Origin: Pseudomonadota bacterium
GTDB lineage: Bacteria > Pseudomonadota > Gammaproteobacteria > Burkholderiales > Nitrosomonadaceae
NCBI GenBank assembly: GCA_018240285.1
Contig: JAFEGA010000018.1
Coordinates: 42,380-106,379 of the forward strand
Direction of reading: 5' to 3'
Length of the DNA: 64,000 bases
Shown: positions 8,158 to 16,942 of the stretch, piece after piece
How positions within the stretch are numbered: the first letter of the stretch is position 1
How the letters are laid out: each line of letters starts with the position of its first letter
The notes under the pieces: generated by a model
What the model saw: only the letters and a program-made list of their open reading frames with translations
Told to the model about the DNA's origin: nothing
The model's database searches: none
Program-made: the position numbers and the translations under genes

Positions 8158-9795
8158 GTGCCGCGTTTTCGACTTAAACTTTTTTCCCCGTTTCTCCAGT
8201 TTCTTTATTGCCTGCTTTTTTTGTTCAATGCACCGGTTGTGTATGCGCTGACTGCCGAAGCGCGTGAAATCGAGCAGCAACTGGCGAAATCCGCCGCGCT
8301 TGGATTGAGCAAAAACGCACTGGGCGATTTGCAGCGCTTTTATAGCGCGCGCCATTATCAACCGGTGTGGGTGACAAAAAATCCGCATTCGCCTTCGCTC
8401 GACGCAGCATTGGCATTCATCGCCAACGCCGACAACGAAGGTTTGCACAGTGACGACTATCAACTGCACCAGCTGCAGCAATTGCAGCCGCATGCGAGCG
8501 AATCGTTGTCCTCCGCCAGCGAACTGGAAGTGCGCACCACGCATGCGGTGCTGACACTGGCACGGGATTTGTCGCGCGGGCGGTTGACAGCAACCGCGGC
8601 TGACAAGGATTGGCACATTGCGCAACCGGCATTCGACGCGGTCGCATTTCTCCAGCAGGCCATCAAGCAGGACCGCTTGCAGCAAGCGCTGGACGATCTG
8701 CCGCCGAGAAATCCCGTTTACCAACTGCTCAAGCAAACATTGGTGCGCTACCGCCAGCTTGCCGGTAATCATACCGAATGGGTTCATATTCCCAGTTCTC
8801 CCTCGATACGGCCGGGCGACACACATCCGCATATTCCGCTGATCCGCCAGCGCATCATACAAGCGCATGCCGCCGATGACACTGCCGAATTTCACATCTC
8901 GAATACTAAGAGCGAGCGCTACGACAACGAACTGGTTGCCGCGATCAAAGCGTTTCAAGCGCAGCATGGATTGAACAGCGACGGCGTGATTGGAAAAAAC
9001 ACCCTCCGCGCGCTGAATATTCCGCTCGACTGGAAAATACGCCAGCTGCGCATCAACATGGAGCGCCTGCGCTGGCTGCCGCGCGACATGGGCAAACGAT
9101 ACTTGCTGGTCAACACCGCCGGATTTCATCTCACCGCCATTGAAAACGATGAACCGGTTCTGACCATGCGCATCATCGTCGGACGCGATTACCGCAGCAC
9201 CCCGAGCTTCAACGGCGCGCTGTCGCATATGGTGCTGAATCCTTACTGGAACGTTCCGGCCAGCATCGCCACCAAGGATTTATTGCCGAAGCAACAGAGC
9301 GACCCGACGTTCTTCACGCATGGCGGTTTCAAGATTTATCCCGGCAATAACCGCAACGCCGAACCCATCGACCCGGAAACGATCAACTGGCACAATCTCA
9401 AAAGAGGATTTCCGTATTTCTTACGCCAGGATCCCGGCAAACACAATGCGCTGGGCCGGATCAAGTTCATGTTTGCCAATCCGTTCAATATCTACTTGCA
9501 CGACACGCCGTCCAAATCGCTGTTCCAGCGCGATATCCGCACGTTCAGTTCCGGTTGCATCCGGCTGGAAAAACCGTTCGAATTGGCTGCTTTCGCATTG
9601 AATCAGGAGAGTTTGCCGGAAAAATTCATCGAAGATTTGGACAGCGACAAAACCATCACCAAGCATTTACCTAAACCACTGCCGATTTACTTAGTGTATA
9701 TTACGGCCTGGATTGATGAGCCAAGCAAATTGGTGCACTTTTATCCCGATATTTATGACCGGGATTCAAGCACTTTACGCTATGCTCGCTGGTAA
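8158..9795 (+). CDS. ldtD: L,D-transpeptidase (YcbB/LdtD type)
   Basis: A 545-aa periplasmic enzyme that forms 3-3 (mDAP-mDAP) peptidoglycan cross-links. It begins at a GTG and has an N-terminal hydrophobic signal segment (about residues 6-30). A peptidoglycan-binding repeat lies around residues 255-290 (AIKAFQAQHGLNSDGVIG), and the YkuD catalytic domain follows. Catalytic residues appear as His448 in HDTPSK and Cys467 in TFSSGCIRLE. The long scaffold region and domain order match E. coli LdtD rather than the short LdtA-type enzymes. The next gene encodes a MepK-like endopeptidase, the same neighbour pairing seen in E. coli, so making and cutting 3-3 cross-links is probably coordinated. Confidence 0.92.
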   Translation: MPRFRLKLFSPFLQFLYCLLFLFNAPVVYALTAEAREIEQQLAKSAALGLSKNALGDLQRFYSARHYQPVWVTKNPHSPSLDAALAFIANADNEGLHSDDYQLHQLQQLQPHASESLSSASELEVRTTHAVLTLARDLSRGRLTATAADKDWHIAQPAFDAVAFLQQAIKQDRLQQALDDLPPRNPVYQLLKQTLVRYRQLAGNHTEWVHIPSSPSIRPGDTHPHIPLIRQRIIQAHAADDTAEFHISNTKSERYDNELVAAIKAFQAQHGLNSDGVIGKNTLRALNIPLDWKIRQLRINMERLRWLPRDMGKRYLLVNTAGFHLTAIENDEPVLTMRIIVGRDYRSTPSFNGALSHMVLNPYWNVPASIATKDLLPKQQSDPTFFTHGGFKIYPGNNRNAEPIDPETINWHNLKRGFPYFLRQDPGKHNALGRIKFMFANPFNIYLHDTPSKSLFQRDIRTFSSGCIRLEKPFELAAFALNQESLPEKFIEDLDSDKTITKHLPKPLPIYLVYITAWIDEPSKLVHFYPDIYDRDSSTLRYARW

Positions 9796-9839
9796 TTTAT
9801 TCGCACACATTCGCAAGATTTTCAAGGAGAAAACAGCCG

Positions 9840-10442
9840 ATGATACGAAGTTTATTCAATCAAGCAAACTCATCAGAATTATCAGAACAACAACCCGAAT
9901 TAAGCCGCCGCCGTTTTTTACGTGCAGGATTAGGCGCATGCGCCGTACTGGCTCTACCGATGGGTGCATCAACCGCACATGCGGCGATCCGAAGACCGTT
10001 CGAGAAAAAACTGAGTTTTCTGAATTTACACACCGGCGAACGCACGCAAGCAACCTTCTGGGCCAACGGCCGTTATATTCCGGAAAGTATGCGCGCCATC
10101 AATTATGTGCTGCGCGATCACCGCACCGGCGACCGCCGCCCGATCGACCCCCAGCTATTTGATCTGCTCTACCTGCTGCAACACAAATTAGGCACCAAAC
10201 AAGAATTCCACGTCATCTCCGCTTACCGTTCCCCTGCCACCAACGCCAAACTGGCCGCACAAAACGGTGGCGTCGCCAAGAACAGTATGCATACGCACGG
10301 CAAAGCCATTGACATCCGCCTGCCTGGCCGCAAACTATCCGATATCCGTGCAGCAGCGATGTCACTGCAGATGGGCGGCGTCGGATATTACCCTTCGTCC
10401 AACTTCGTCCACTTGGACACGGGAAATTTCCGTTACTGGTAA
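9840..10442 (+). CDS. mepK: MepK/YcbK-like murein endopeptidase (DUF882, M15 type)
   Basis: A 200-aa protein with a twin-arginine-type signal (SRRRFLRAGLGACAVLAL, residues 22-39), implying Tat export to the periplasm. The mature part carries the M15 zinc motif HxxGxAxD (His151 to Asp158 in HTHGKAID) and a further ligand His191 in NFVHLDTG. E. coli MepK hydrolyses 3-3 cross-links, and the LdtD-like gene directly upstream makes them. The spacing of 44 bp and the shared strand suggest one operon. A Shine-Dalgarno AAGGAG lies upstream of the ATG. Confidence 0.88.
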   Translation: MIRSLFNQANSSELSEQQPELSRRRFLRAGLGACAVLALPMGASTAHAAIRRPFEKKLSFLNLHTGERTQATFWANGRYIPESMRAINYVLRDHRTGDRRPIDPQLFDLLYLLQHKLGTKQEFHVISAYRSPATNAKLAAQNGGVAKNSMHTHGKAIDIRLPGRKLSDIRAAAMSLQMGGVGYYPSSNFVHLDTGNFRYW

Positions 10443-10458
10443 CCGGTTGAAGAATTTC

Positions 10459-13308
10459 CTAACGATCGGGATCGCTATTCTGATTGACCCACTTATTGAG
10501 CATCACCGCCAAAAGATTCATATTGACGGGTTTGGCAAGAAAATCATCCATCCCTGCCGCTAAGCAGCGCTGACGATTGTCTTCGAACGCATTTGCTGTC
10601 AAGGCAATGATGGGTAAATGCGTTCTCCCGTTTTCCCGTTCCCACTGACGAATTTTTTCCGTCGCTTGATAACCGCTCATCACCGGCATTTCGCAATCCA
10701 TCAGCACCAACGCGGGCTGTATTCCCTGCGTGACCGCGCTCACCGCTTCTTGTCCGTTGGCAACAACCTTGCAGCGGAATCCCAGATTCTCCAATAAAGA
10801 GACGATTACCGTGCGGCTGATCGCATTATCTTCAACCACCAAAATCAGCCCAGCTTGCGGAGAAGTTTTTCGTACCGGTACTGCACCGCTAACTTTGGCA
10901 TCGGTTGCGGCAAGATCGCTCATATCGTCCGCACTGACCGGGTTAGCGCGGATCCGGAACCAGATTCTCGTGCCTTTGCCTTCCTGGCTTTCGAACCCGA
11001 CACTCCCTCCCAGCAATCTGGCCAAATTGTGCACGATAGAAAGCCCAAGACCGGTACCCCCGTATTGCCGGGTGGTAGAAGCATCCACCTGGGAAAAAGG
11101 CTTAAACAGCCGATCGTGCTTGTCCGCGGGAATACCGATGCCGCTATCGGTTACCACAAACTCCAGCATCGTTTCTGCTGCTTCGCTTCCGAGTTCGCGC
11201 GCTTCGATACGCACGAAACCTTGCGGCGTAAACTTGATGGCATTGTTGACCAGATTAGCCAGCATCTGGCTTATTCTGACCGGATCGGAACGGTATCGCA
11301 TACGCGGCTTCCCGTGCCATATCACATCGAGTGCCAGCCCTTTCATATTCGCACTTTCGGCAAACAGCGCCGCCGTTTCCAGCATCAATTGCTTGGGATC
11401 GAAAACATGACTTTCCAATTGGACTTGTCCAGCCTCAATTTTGGACAAGTCAAGGATATCGTTGAGTATGGTCAACAAGTTATTTCCGGAAGTGATGATC
11501 ACCCGGGCATAATCCAATCGCTGGTTATCTTTGATGCCCGGCATTTGCAGCAGGTGGGCCATACCCAGAACGCCATTCAGCGGCGTCCGGATTTCATGCG
11601 ACATGGTAGCGAGAAATTGACTCTTAGCCAGATTGGCCGATTCTGCGGCGACCTTGGCCAGCCGGAGCGCTTCACTATTTGCGCGCAATTGTGCCGTCTG
11701 CTCATCGACGGTTTCCTGAATCAACAGGGTCCGGCCTGTTGTAACCAGCATCAACAACTGCAACATACTGGCCACGAGCAGTCCGGCGAAACTCAGCGCC
11801 CAGGCCTGCCACGGCCGGTGCGCATTCAACCAATCCACATCCGGGGAAATGGTTAATTCCCAGCTACGATCCGCCATCGTCAGCGTTGTCCGCCAATCGA
11901 GATTGGTATTGGCCGCAATTCCCGGTGTTGAACTGAACAGCAATTGATTGCCGGGTTGCCCGGCAGAATCCCGCAATTGAAAAACAATACCGGGCGTTGA
12001 AACGTTACCGGCGGCGGAGTTGACCATATCGGGAATTTTCAATGCACCCACCACAAAACCGATAAATTCCGGCGGATGTTCCGGGGCATTGCGGTCAAAA
12101 TTCTGACGGTAAGCGGGATGCAGTACCAATATACCCGCCTTATTCTGCTGATCCTGCACCAGATTGATTAAACCGGTGGCCGCCGGCCGGCCGGAATGCC
12201 GGGCGCGATCAATGGCTTCCGCTCGGATGGGATTGGAATAAATATCGTATCCGACTGCTTTCCGGTTACTTTCAAGCGGCGTGATATAGGTCACGACGAC
12301 ATACTCCGGCCGCTTGCTGGCAACGGTTAATTCGCCCTGCGCGTCCAATTCGGTTATGTGGAATGGTTTGCCGGAGGCATTTACGGATTGGGTTTGCTCG
12401 AAGTGCGTCCGGTCCCGGTCACGGACAAAATAATTGTAGCTAAATCCTGCAATGCCTTGAGATTCCTTTAGAATCTCTTGAGTAAAGTAATCGAATTGGC
12501 GGAAGCCCATATCCGTATTCAGTTCGACTAAACGCCGCAATGCCGATAGCGTTTCGTTGTAGGCATTGAAACGTTCCTGTAACTGGAACGCGATGTTTTG
12601 CCCAATACTTTGAATTTCCGCTTGCTGTTGCCGGTTTTCGAGTTTCGCTGTGTTAACGAATCCCGTAACGATCAACACCACCAGAATCAGTGTAATGGGC
12701 GCAATGACGACCTTGCGCGTTTTCCAGCAGGATTGCTGGCCAAGAAAAGCCAGCGACAACGGTGCAAAGACAAGCACCCCAAAAGTATCGCCCGCCCACC
12801 AATTCCACCACGACCGGGAAATATCGGCTGCACCGATAGCACCGGAAAAATAAAGCGTCAGCTGCGCGACACTGGCAGAAATCACGCAAGACAATGGGCC
12901 GCCCAGCAGAAAAAAAGTGAAGATCTCTTGTTCCCGCATCAACATCTGCCAGCGATCCTTGATGAATCTACGAACCAGCCAGGCCCCTATCGCGGCTTGC
13001 AGCATCGCCCCCATTCCTAAGAACACCGCGACCGAAATACTATCTTGTGAGAGATCGTTTTGACTCCAAGCAACCCAGACATTGAGCCCCAGCGAGCCGA
13101 TCCAGATGCCCGGCAACATGCGGTAACCCGACACCAGAATCAGTGCCAGCGCCAAACCGGCAGCCGGAAACACCGGACTGGCATAACCCGGCGGAATTGC
13201 CAGCAACAATCCCAGAAAACCTAATAAGGCATAGCCCATAGCCGCATAAGCATTGTGCCGTAGGATTTTCAAAGACAATCCGGCTGACGTTTGGATTTGA
13301 TCCCGCAT
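10459..13308 (-). CDS. Hybrid sensor histidine kinase (MASE1-CHASE-HisKA-HATPase-REC)
   Basis: A 949-aa inner-membrane signalling protein. Residues 20-220 hold about eight hydrophobic segments of the MASE1 type. Residues 240-490 form an extracytoplasmic CHASE-type sensor (ITPLESNRKAVGYDIYSNP), and a last membrane helix lies at 502-522. The dimerisation domain has the phospho-acceptor His571 in SHEIRTPLNGV. The ATPase domain has the N box around Asn689 and G boxes (DSGIGIP, GGTGLGLSI). A C-terminal receiver domain (about 822-940) has Asp871 in LMDCEMP. No response-regulator gene or output domain is adjacent, so phosphotransfer must reach a partner elsewhere. It is convergent with mepK. The ligand is unknown. 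Confidence 0.93.
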   Translation of the reverse strand: MRDQIQTSAGLSLKILRHNAYAAMGYALLGFLGLLLAIPPGYASPVFPAAGLALALILVSGYRMLPGIWIGSLGLNVWVAWSQNDLSQDSISVAVFLGMGAMLQAAIGAWLVRRFIKDRWQMLMREQEIFTFFLLGGPLSCVISASVAQLTLYFSGAIGAADISRSWWNWWAGDTFGVLVFAPLSLAFLGQQSCWKTRKVVIAPITLILVVLIVTGFVNTAKLENRQQQAEIQSIGQNIAFQLQERFNAYNETLSALRRLVELNTDMGFRQFDYFTQEILKESQGIAGFSYNYFVRDRDRTHFEQTQSVNASGKPFHITELDAQGELTVASKRPEYVVVTYITPLESNRKAVGYDIYSNPIRAEAIDRARHSGRPAATGLINLVQDQQNKAGILVLHPAYRQNFDRNAPEHPPEFIGFVVGALKIPDMVNSAAGNVSTPGIVFQLRDSAGQPGNQLLFSSTPGIAANTNLDWRTTLTMADRSWELTISPDVDWLNAHRPWQAWALSFAGLLVASMLQLLMLVTTGRTLLIQETVDEQTAQLRANSEALRLAKVAAESANLAKSQFLATMSHEIRTPLNGVLGMAHLLQMPGIKDNQRLDYARVIITSGNNLLTILNDILDLSKIEAGQVQLESHVFDPKQLMLETAALFAESANMKGLALDVIWHGKPRMRYRSDPVRISQMLANLVNNAIKFTPQGFVRIEARELGSEAAETMLEFVVTDSGIGIPADKHDRLFKPFSQVDASTTRQYGGTGLGLSIVHNLARLLGGSVGFESQEGKGTRIWFRIRANPVSADDMSDLAATDAKVSGAVPVRKTSPQAGLILVVEDNAISRTVIVSLLENLGFRCKVVANGQEAVSAVTQGIQPALVLMDCEMPVMSGYQATEKIRQWERENGRTHLPIIALTANAFEDNRQRCLAAGMDDFLAKPVNMNLLAVMLNKWVNQNSDPDR

Positions 13309-13552
13309 GCAAATAACGATGAGTTATGGAATAAGGTCTTGCACGACCGATAGCGAACTAAACAACTAGACCATAGGTACGGTGTATATGTTAACGGCTA
13401 TACGTTTTTCCGATTGCGGAAACAATGACAGACTTAGGAGGTATTCTTTGAAATAATGGATCGGCGGGTTATTACTCATCCGCCAACTTGTCCGTTTGGG
13501 CGCGGGAAATTTCCGTTAAGCATAACCGGTCGCGTCAAGCACGCTTCCGGCC

Positions 13553-14278
13553 CTACCGGCAATAATCCGCAGTTTCCACCACGCGTTCGATCCGGTACGC
13601 TGAATTCGGGCGCAAGATGTATTCGCTCGCCCCAACGGGACTCGCTGGATTGCCCCAATCGTAGGTATAACCCAATCCCGTCCATGGCACGCGAGATTGG
13701 TAGCGAAAACTTTTGAAATAGAGATCTTTATAAAATGCATAGTAGTCAGCGATTTCTTTAATTGGTGGAGCTGGGCATTCAGAAAAGTGCAGTTGACAAT
13801 TATTGTCGTGAATTTCCGGATCGACGCACGGACGGAACATATCCGCCGGATCGACCCATAATTCGACAAACACATCGTAGTTCCAGTCGGCATTGAGCCC
13901 GAGATACTGTTTCAAGCGTAAATTCAAATCCCCATTCGGATTATTTTTTACAAAGCTCTGACAAAACGCCTGCACTTGCGGCGCAGCCGTCACCCACGTC
14001 ATATGTTTCTCACCTTGTGAAGTATGCGTTTCATTCTCGATGTATTTCTTATAATCACACTGACTCTTCCAAGTCACCACCAGCACCTTGCCATCCTGCC
14101 ATCGCAATGCTTGATTCTCTGAGTTGATAGCGAATAATCTATCGCTGATCTCGCCCGACTCGGCGACTGCTGCGTCATTGACTGCGTGACTGTACATCTG
14201 TTTCAAATTTCCCTGCTGCAGCGTGCAACCGGACAAGAATGCAATGAAAGAGATGGTAATGACTTGATTTATGGTCAT
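13553..14278 (-). CDS. Uncharacterised lipoprotein
   Basis: I chose the internal ATG at 14278 because it gives a clean lipoprotein signal: MTINQVITISFIAFLSGC, with the lipobox Cys at residue 18. The mature protein is about 223 aa with no family I recognise. It contains six or more cysteines in the second half (for example MFRPCVDPEIHDNNCQ and SECPAPP), which would suit disulfides in an exported protein. It is a single gene between the histidine kinase and a PEP-CTERM gene, all on the minus strand, with gaps large enough for its own promoter. Confidence 0.6.
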   Translation of the reverse strand: MTINQVITISFIAFLSGCTLQQGNLKQMYSHAVNDAAVAESGEISDRLFAINSENQALRWQDGKVLVVTWKSQCDYKKYIENETHTSQGEKHMTWVTAAPQVQAFCQSFVKNNPNGDLNLRLKQYLGLNADWNYDVFVELWVDPADMFRPCVDPEIHDNNCQLHFSECPAPPIKEIADYYAFYKDLYFKSFRYQSRVPWTGLGYTYDWGNPASPVGASEYILRPNSAYRIERVVETADYCR

Positions 14279-14334
14279 ATCAAATGTAAGAAAATTCTGC
14301 TTGAGACACAATGATTATGAGATAGATGATATTC

Positions 14335-14381
14335 GTAAAAACTCATAGGGCGAAATGCACTTCGTCATTCGACCCTATGAG
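14335..14381 (-). terminator. Terminator of the first PEP-CTERM gene
   Basis: CTCATAGGG (14342-14350) pairs perfectly with CCCTATGAG (14373-14381), with further inner pairing (CGAA/TTCG). Read on the minus strand, the hairpin is followed by TTTTT, as expected for a Rho-independent terminator of the PEP-CTERM gene. Confidence 0.75.
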
Positions 14382-14417
14382 CAAATCATTTAAAACTTAC
14401 ATGTGCTACTTAATTCC

Positions 14418-15281
14418 CTATACATTCTTGCGCTTGATAGCACCATACCCGAGAAGACCCACTAGACCGGTAATGAAAAGCAATAGACTGGAAGGTTCGG
14501 GAACCGCTGACAAAATAACATCATCAAGCACCAGTTCGGAGCCGGTACCGCTAATATCGGTGATGTGTCCCCAATTTAAGAACGAGATGGTGATAGTCGA
14601 AGCCGATGGGATAAAGTCCACATAGTAACGCTCTGATGCACCGAAGGAATTCGACGAAGAAGGAAGCATCAGATAAGTAGTACCCTCACCCGTTATATCC
14701 AGCCCGAATAATCCAGTTCCTGTGAAGCCGGAAGTATTGCTTTCACCACTCGTCCAAAAATCGAGGTGATAAGTATCTGTGGTGCTCAAACCCGAAATAG
14801 TTTGGGAAAGCATCACAGGACCAGGGCGTTCTGCGAATGAAGGGGTACCGGTAAATGTAATTACTCCATTGGCAGCAATGCTGGATGCAGCACCAACCGT
14901 ATTAAAATAGTTACCGAAATAAACCGCATTCAGACCATCCGCTGGTGCAGCACCGGCAAAGCCGAGGGGCCCCCACCAACCATAAGCGCCATCCGGATAG
15001 CTCGATGCCCACCCTGGAATGGCGGCAACCTCAGAACCCGGATAGCCACCAATATGTGTTCCAGGTGTCCAACCAAGATTAGTTCCCGCATTCCCTGTTT
15101 CGAAGCTTCCGTTAATCACTAGATTTGCGCTGCTATTACCCGTCACTGAATCGCCATGGGTGATCGTTAAGGCATTGGCGCTCGTAGCCATCAGACCGAG
15201 GACTATGCAGATACTTTGAGCAAGCTTTCGCGATTCAAGTATCTTTGATGAAACTGTACAATTTTGGGAATATTGGTTCAT
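14418..15281 (-). CDS. PEP-CTERM sorting-domain protein (287 aa)
   Basis: The C-terminus has the complete PEP-CTERM signal: VPEPSS, a hydrophobic helix (LLLFITGLVGLLGYGA) and a basic tail (IKRKNV). Exosortase (EpsH/XrtA type) recognises such signals and transfers the protein to the cell surface or matrix. An N-terminal signal peptide is visible (about residues 17-38). The mature start contains NLVINGSFETGN, a phrase seen in DUF642-like and other carbohydrate-associated beta-sandwich proteins. The bulk is Gly/Ser/Thr-rich beta structure. A ribosome-binding site (GAGGAG) precedes the ATG at 15281. No exosortase gene is in this window, so sorting depends on a distant locus. Confidence 0.88.
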   Translation of the reverse strand: MNQYSQNCTVSSKILESRKLAQSICIVLGLMATSANALTITHGDSVTGNSSANLVINGSFETGNAGTNLGWTPGTHIGGYPGSEVAAIPGWASSYPDGAYGWWGPLGFAGAAPADGLNAVYFGNYFNTVGAASSIAANGVITFTGTPSFAERPGPVMLSQTISGLSTTDTYHLDFWTSGESNTSGFTGTGLFGLDITGEGTTYLMLPSSSNSFGASERYYVDFIPSASTITISFLNWGHITDISGTGSELVLDDVILSAVPEPSSLLLFITGLVGLLGYGAIKRKNV

Positions 15282-15495
15282 AAATTTACTCCTCTCTCAG
15301 TTTATTTAACTAGCAGCAGAAAGAATGCTAACTGACACTGCATATAGGGGAAAAAACCTTTCTCCCCATATGGATATAATGTACTTAAAGCAGAATTGAT
15401 TGTCAAATTAATAAGTAAACAATCGATTTTGCCGCATTTCGATTTCATCAGTACAGAAATCCACTTATCAGATTGCGATACTGGCACTCACTTCA

Positions 15496-16140
15496 TCAAT
15501 AACTCACCCCATACCGCTCCCGGTACCGCTGCACCGCCTGCAAATGCTGTGACAGCTCCGGATGATGATGCAAATAGGCCACTAAGTCGTCGAGATCGAT
15601 GATCGAGGTTACCGTTAAGCCGTGCACTTGTTGTACTTCCTGCACTGCCGATAATTCCCCGGTGCCGCGTTCCATGCGGTCGAGGGCGATGACGACACCA
15701 CCGGGCGTTGCTCCCGCGGCCTTGATCAGTTCGACCGATTCGCGCACCGAGGTACCGGCGGAAATAACATCGTCGACGATCAGCACGCGGCCTTGCATCG
15801 GTGCGCCGACCAGCACGCCGCCTTCGCCGTGGTCTTTGACTTCCTTGCGGTTGAAGCAGAATGGGTAATTCATGCCCATTTCAGCCAATGCGATGGCAAT
15901 GGTGCTGACCAATGGAATACCTTTATAAGCGGGGCCAAACAAAGTATCGAACGGAAGCTCGGCAGCCACAATCGCTTTGGCGTAAAATTGCCCGAGTTTA
16001 CGCAGCGCATCGCCGTCGTTGAACAATCCAGCGTTGAAAAAATACGGCGACATGCGCCCCGCTTTGGTTTTGAATTCGCCGAAGCACAACACGTTGCGCT
16101 CGATGGCGAATTGAATAAACGCTTGCCGGAAATCGGACAT
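15496..16140 (-). CDS. pyrE: Orotate phosphoribosyltransferase
   Basis: This enzyme transfers phosphoribose from PRPP to orotate to make OMP, the fifth step of pyrimidine synthesis. I chose the ATG at 16140 ([12 protein letters not shown]), giving 214 aa, the usual length, rather than an upstream start that would overlap the divergent xth promoter region. The PRPP-binding loop is clear ([17 protein letters not shown]), as is the catalytic-loop region [13 protein letters not shown]. It is divergent from xth with only 28 bp between the two start codons, so the two promoters must overlap or lie within each other's genes. Confidence 0.95.
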   Translation of the reverse strand: MSDFRQAFIQFAIERNVLCFGEFKTKAGRMSPYFFNAGLFNDGDALRKLGQFYAKAIVAAELPFDTLFGPAYKGIPLVSTIAIALAEMGMNYPFCFNRKEVKDHGEGGVLVGAPMQGRVLIVDDVISAGTSVRESVELIKAAGATPGGVVIALDRMERGTGELSAVQEVQQVHGLTVTSIIDLDDLVAYLHHHPELSQHLQAVQRYRERYGVSY

Positions 16141-16168
16141 AACCAGAATCACTCTCGATAAGTAAAAG

Positions 16169-16942
16169 ATGCAAATTATAACGCTCAATCTCAACGGTAT
16201 CCGTGCAGCGGCAAAAAAAGGCTTTTTTCCCTGGCTGGCAAAACAAACTGCGGATGTCGTCTGTGTGCAGGAATTGAAAGCGCAGTTGCCCGATCTTTCC
16301 GAAGAAATGCAAGCGCCGGATGGTTTTCACGGCTATTTTCATTGCGCCGAGCAGAAAGGCTACAGTGGCGTCGGCATTTATACGCGCAAAAAACCGGATC
16401 GCGTCGTCGAAGGTGTCGGCATTGCCGACATCGATGCCGAAGGGCGTTTCCTGCAAGCGGATTTCGGCGCTTTGAGCATCGTGTCAATTTATTTGCCATC
16501 CGGCTCCAGCGGCGAGCACCGCCAGGCGGCGAAATTCTATTTCATGGAAGAATTTTTCCCGATCCTGCAGAACCTGATGGCAAGCAGGCGGCAAATCATT
16601 TTGTGCGGCGACTGGAATATCGCGCATAAGGAAATCGATTTGAAAAACTGGCGTTCGAACCAGAAAAATTCCGGTTTCTTGCCGGAAGAACGCGCTTGGC
16701 TGACGAATGTGTTCGACCAGATCGGATTTGTCGACGTATTCCGCCGCTTGAATAACGAGCCCGATCAATACACCTGGTGGTCGAACCGCGGGCAGGCTTG
16801 GGCGAAAAATGTCGGCTGGCGCATCGATTACCAGATCGCCACCCCCGCGATTGCGCAAACCGCGCGCAGCGTGTCGATCTTCAAAGACGAGCGCTTCTCT
16901 GACCACGCCCCGCTGATCATCGATTACGACCACACTTTATGA
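16169..16942 (+). CDS. xth: Exodeoxyribonuclease III
   Basis: A 257-aa AP endonuclease/3'-5' exonuclease of base-excision repair. The start [19 protein letters not shown] has the metal-site Asn of the exonuclease-endonuclease-phosphatase fold. VCVQELKAQ carries the metal-binding Glu, LCGDWNIAH the active-site Asp/Asn pair, and the C-terminal [11 protein letters not shown] the catalytic Asp-His. The stop overlaps the start of the next gene (ATGA), so translation is probably coupled to the AmpG-type permease. Confidence 0.96.
   Translation: MQIITLNLNGIRAAAKKGFFPWLAKQTADVVCVQELKAQLPDLSEEMQAPDGFHGYFHCAEQKGYSGVGIYTRKKPDRVVEGVGIADIDAEGRFLQADFGALSIVSIYLPSGSSGEHRQAAKFYFMEEFFPILQNLMASRRQIILCGDWNIAHKEIDLKNWRSNQKNSGFLPEERAWLTNVFDQIGFVDVFRRLNNEPDQYTWWSNRGQAWAKNVGWRIDYQIATPAIAQTARSVSIFKDERFSDHAPLIIDYDHTL

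Noticed and set aside
8002..9228. 408-codon minus-strand frame opposite the L,D-transpeptidase gene
   Set aside because: The plus-strand product has clear catalytic motifs; the minus-strand translation is low-complexity and has no start context.
13503..13530. GGGAAATTTCCGTTA shared with the 3' end of the mepK-like gene (about 10422-10436)
   Set aside because: The match is only about 15 bp and partly palindromic (GGAAATTTCC); flanking bases do not align, so chance is likely.
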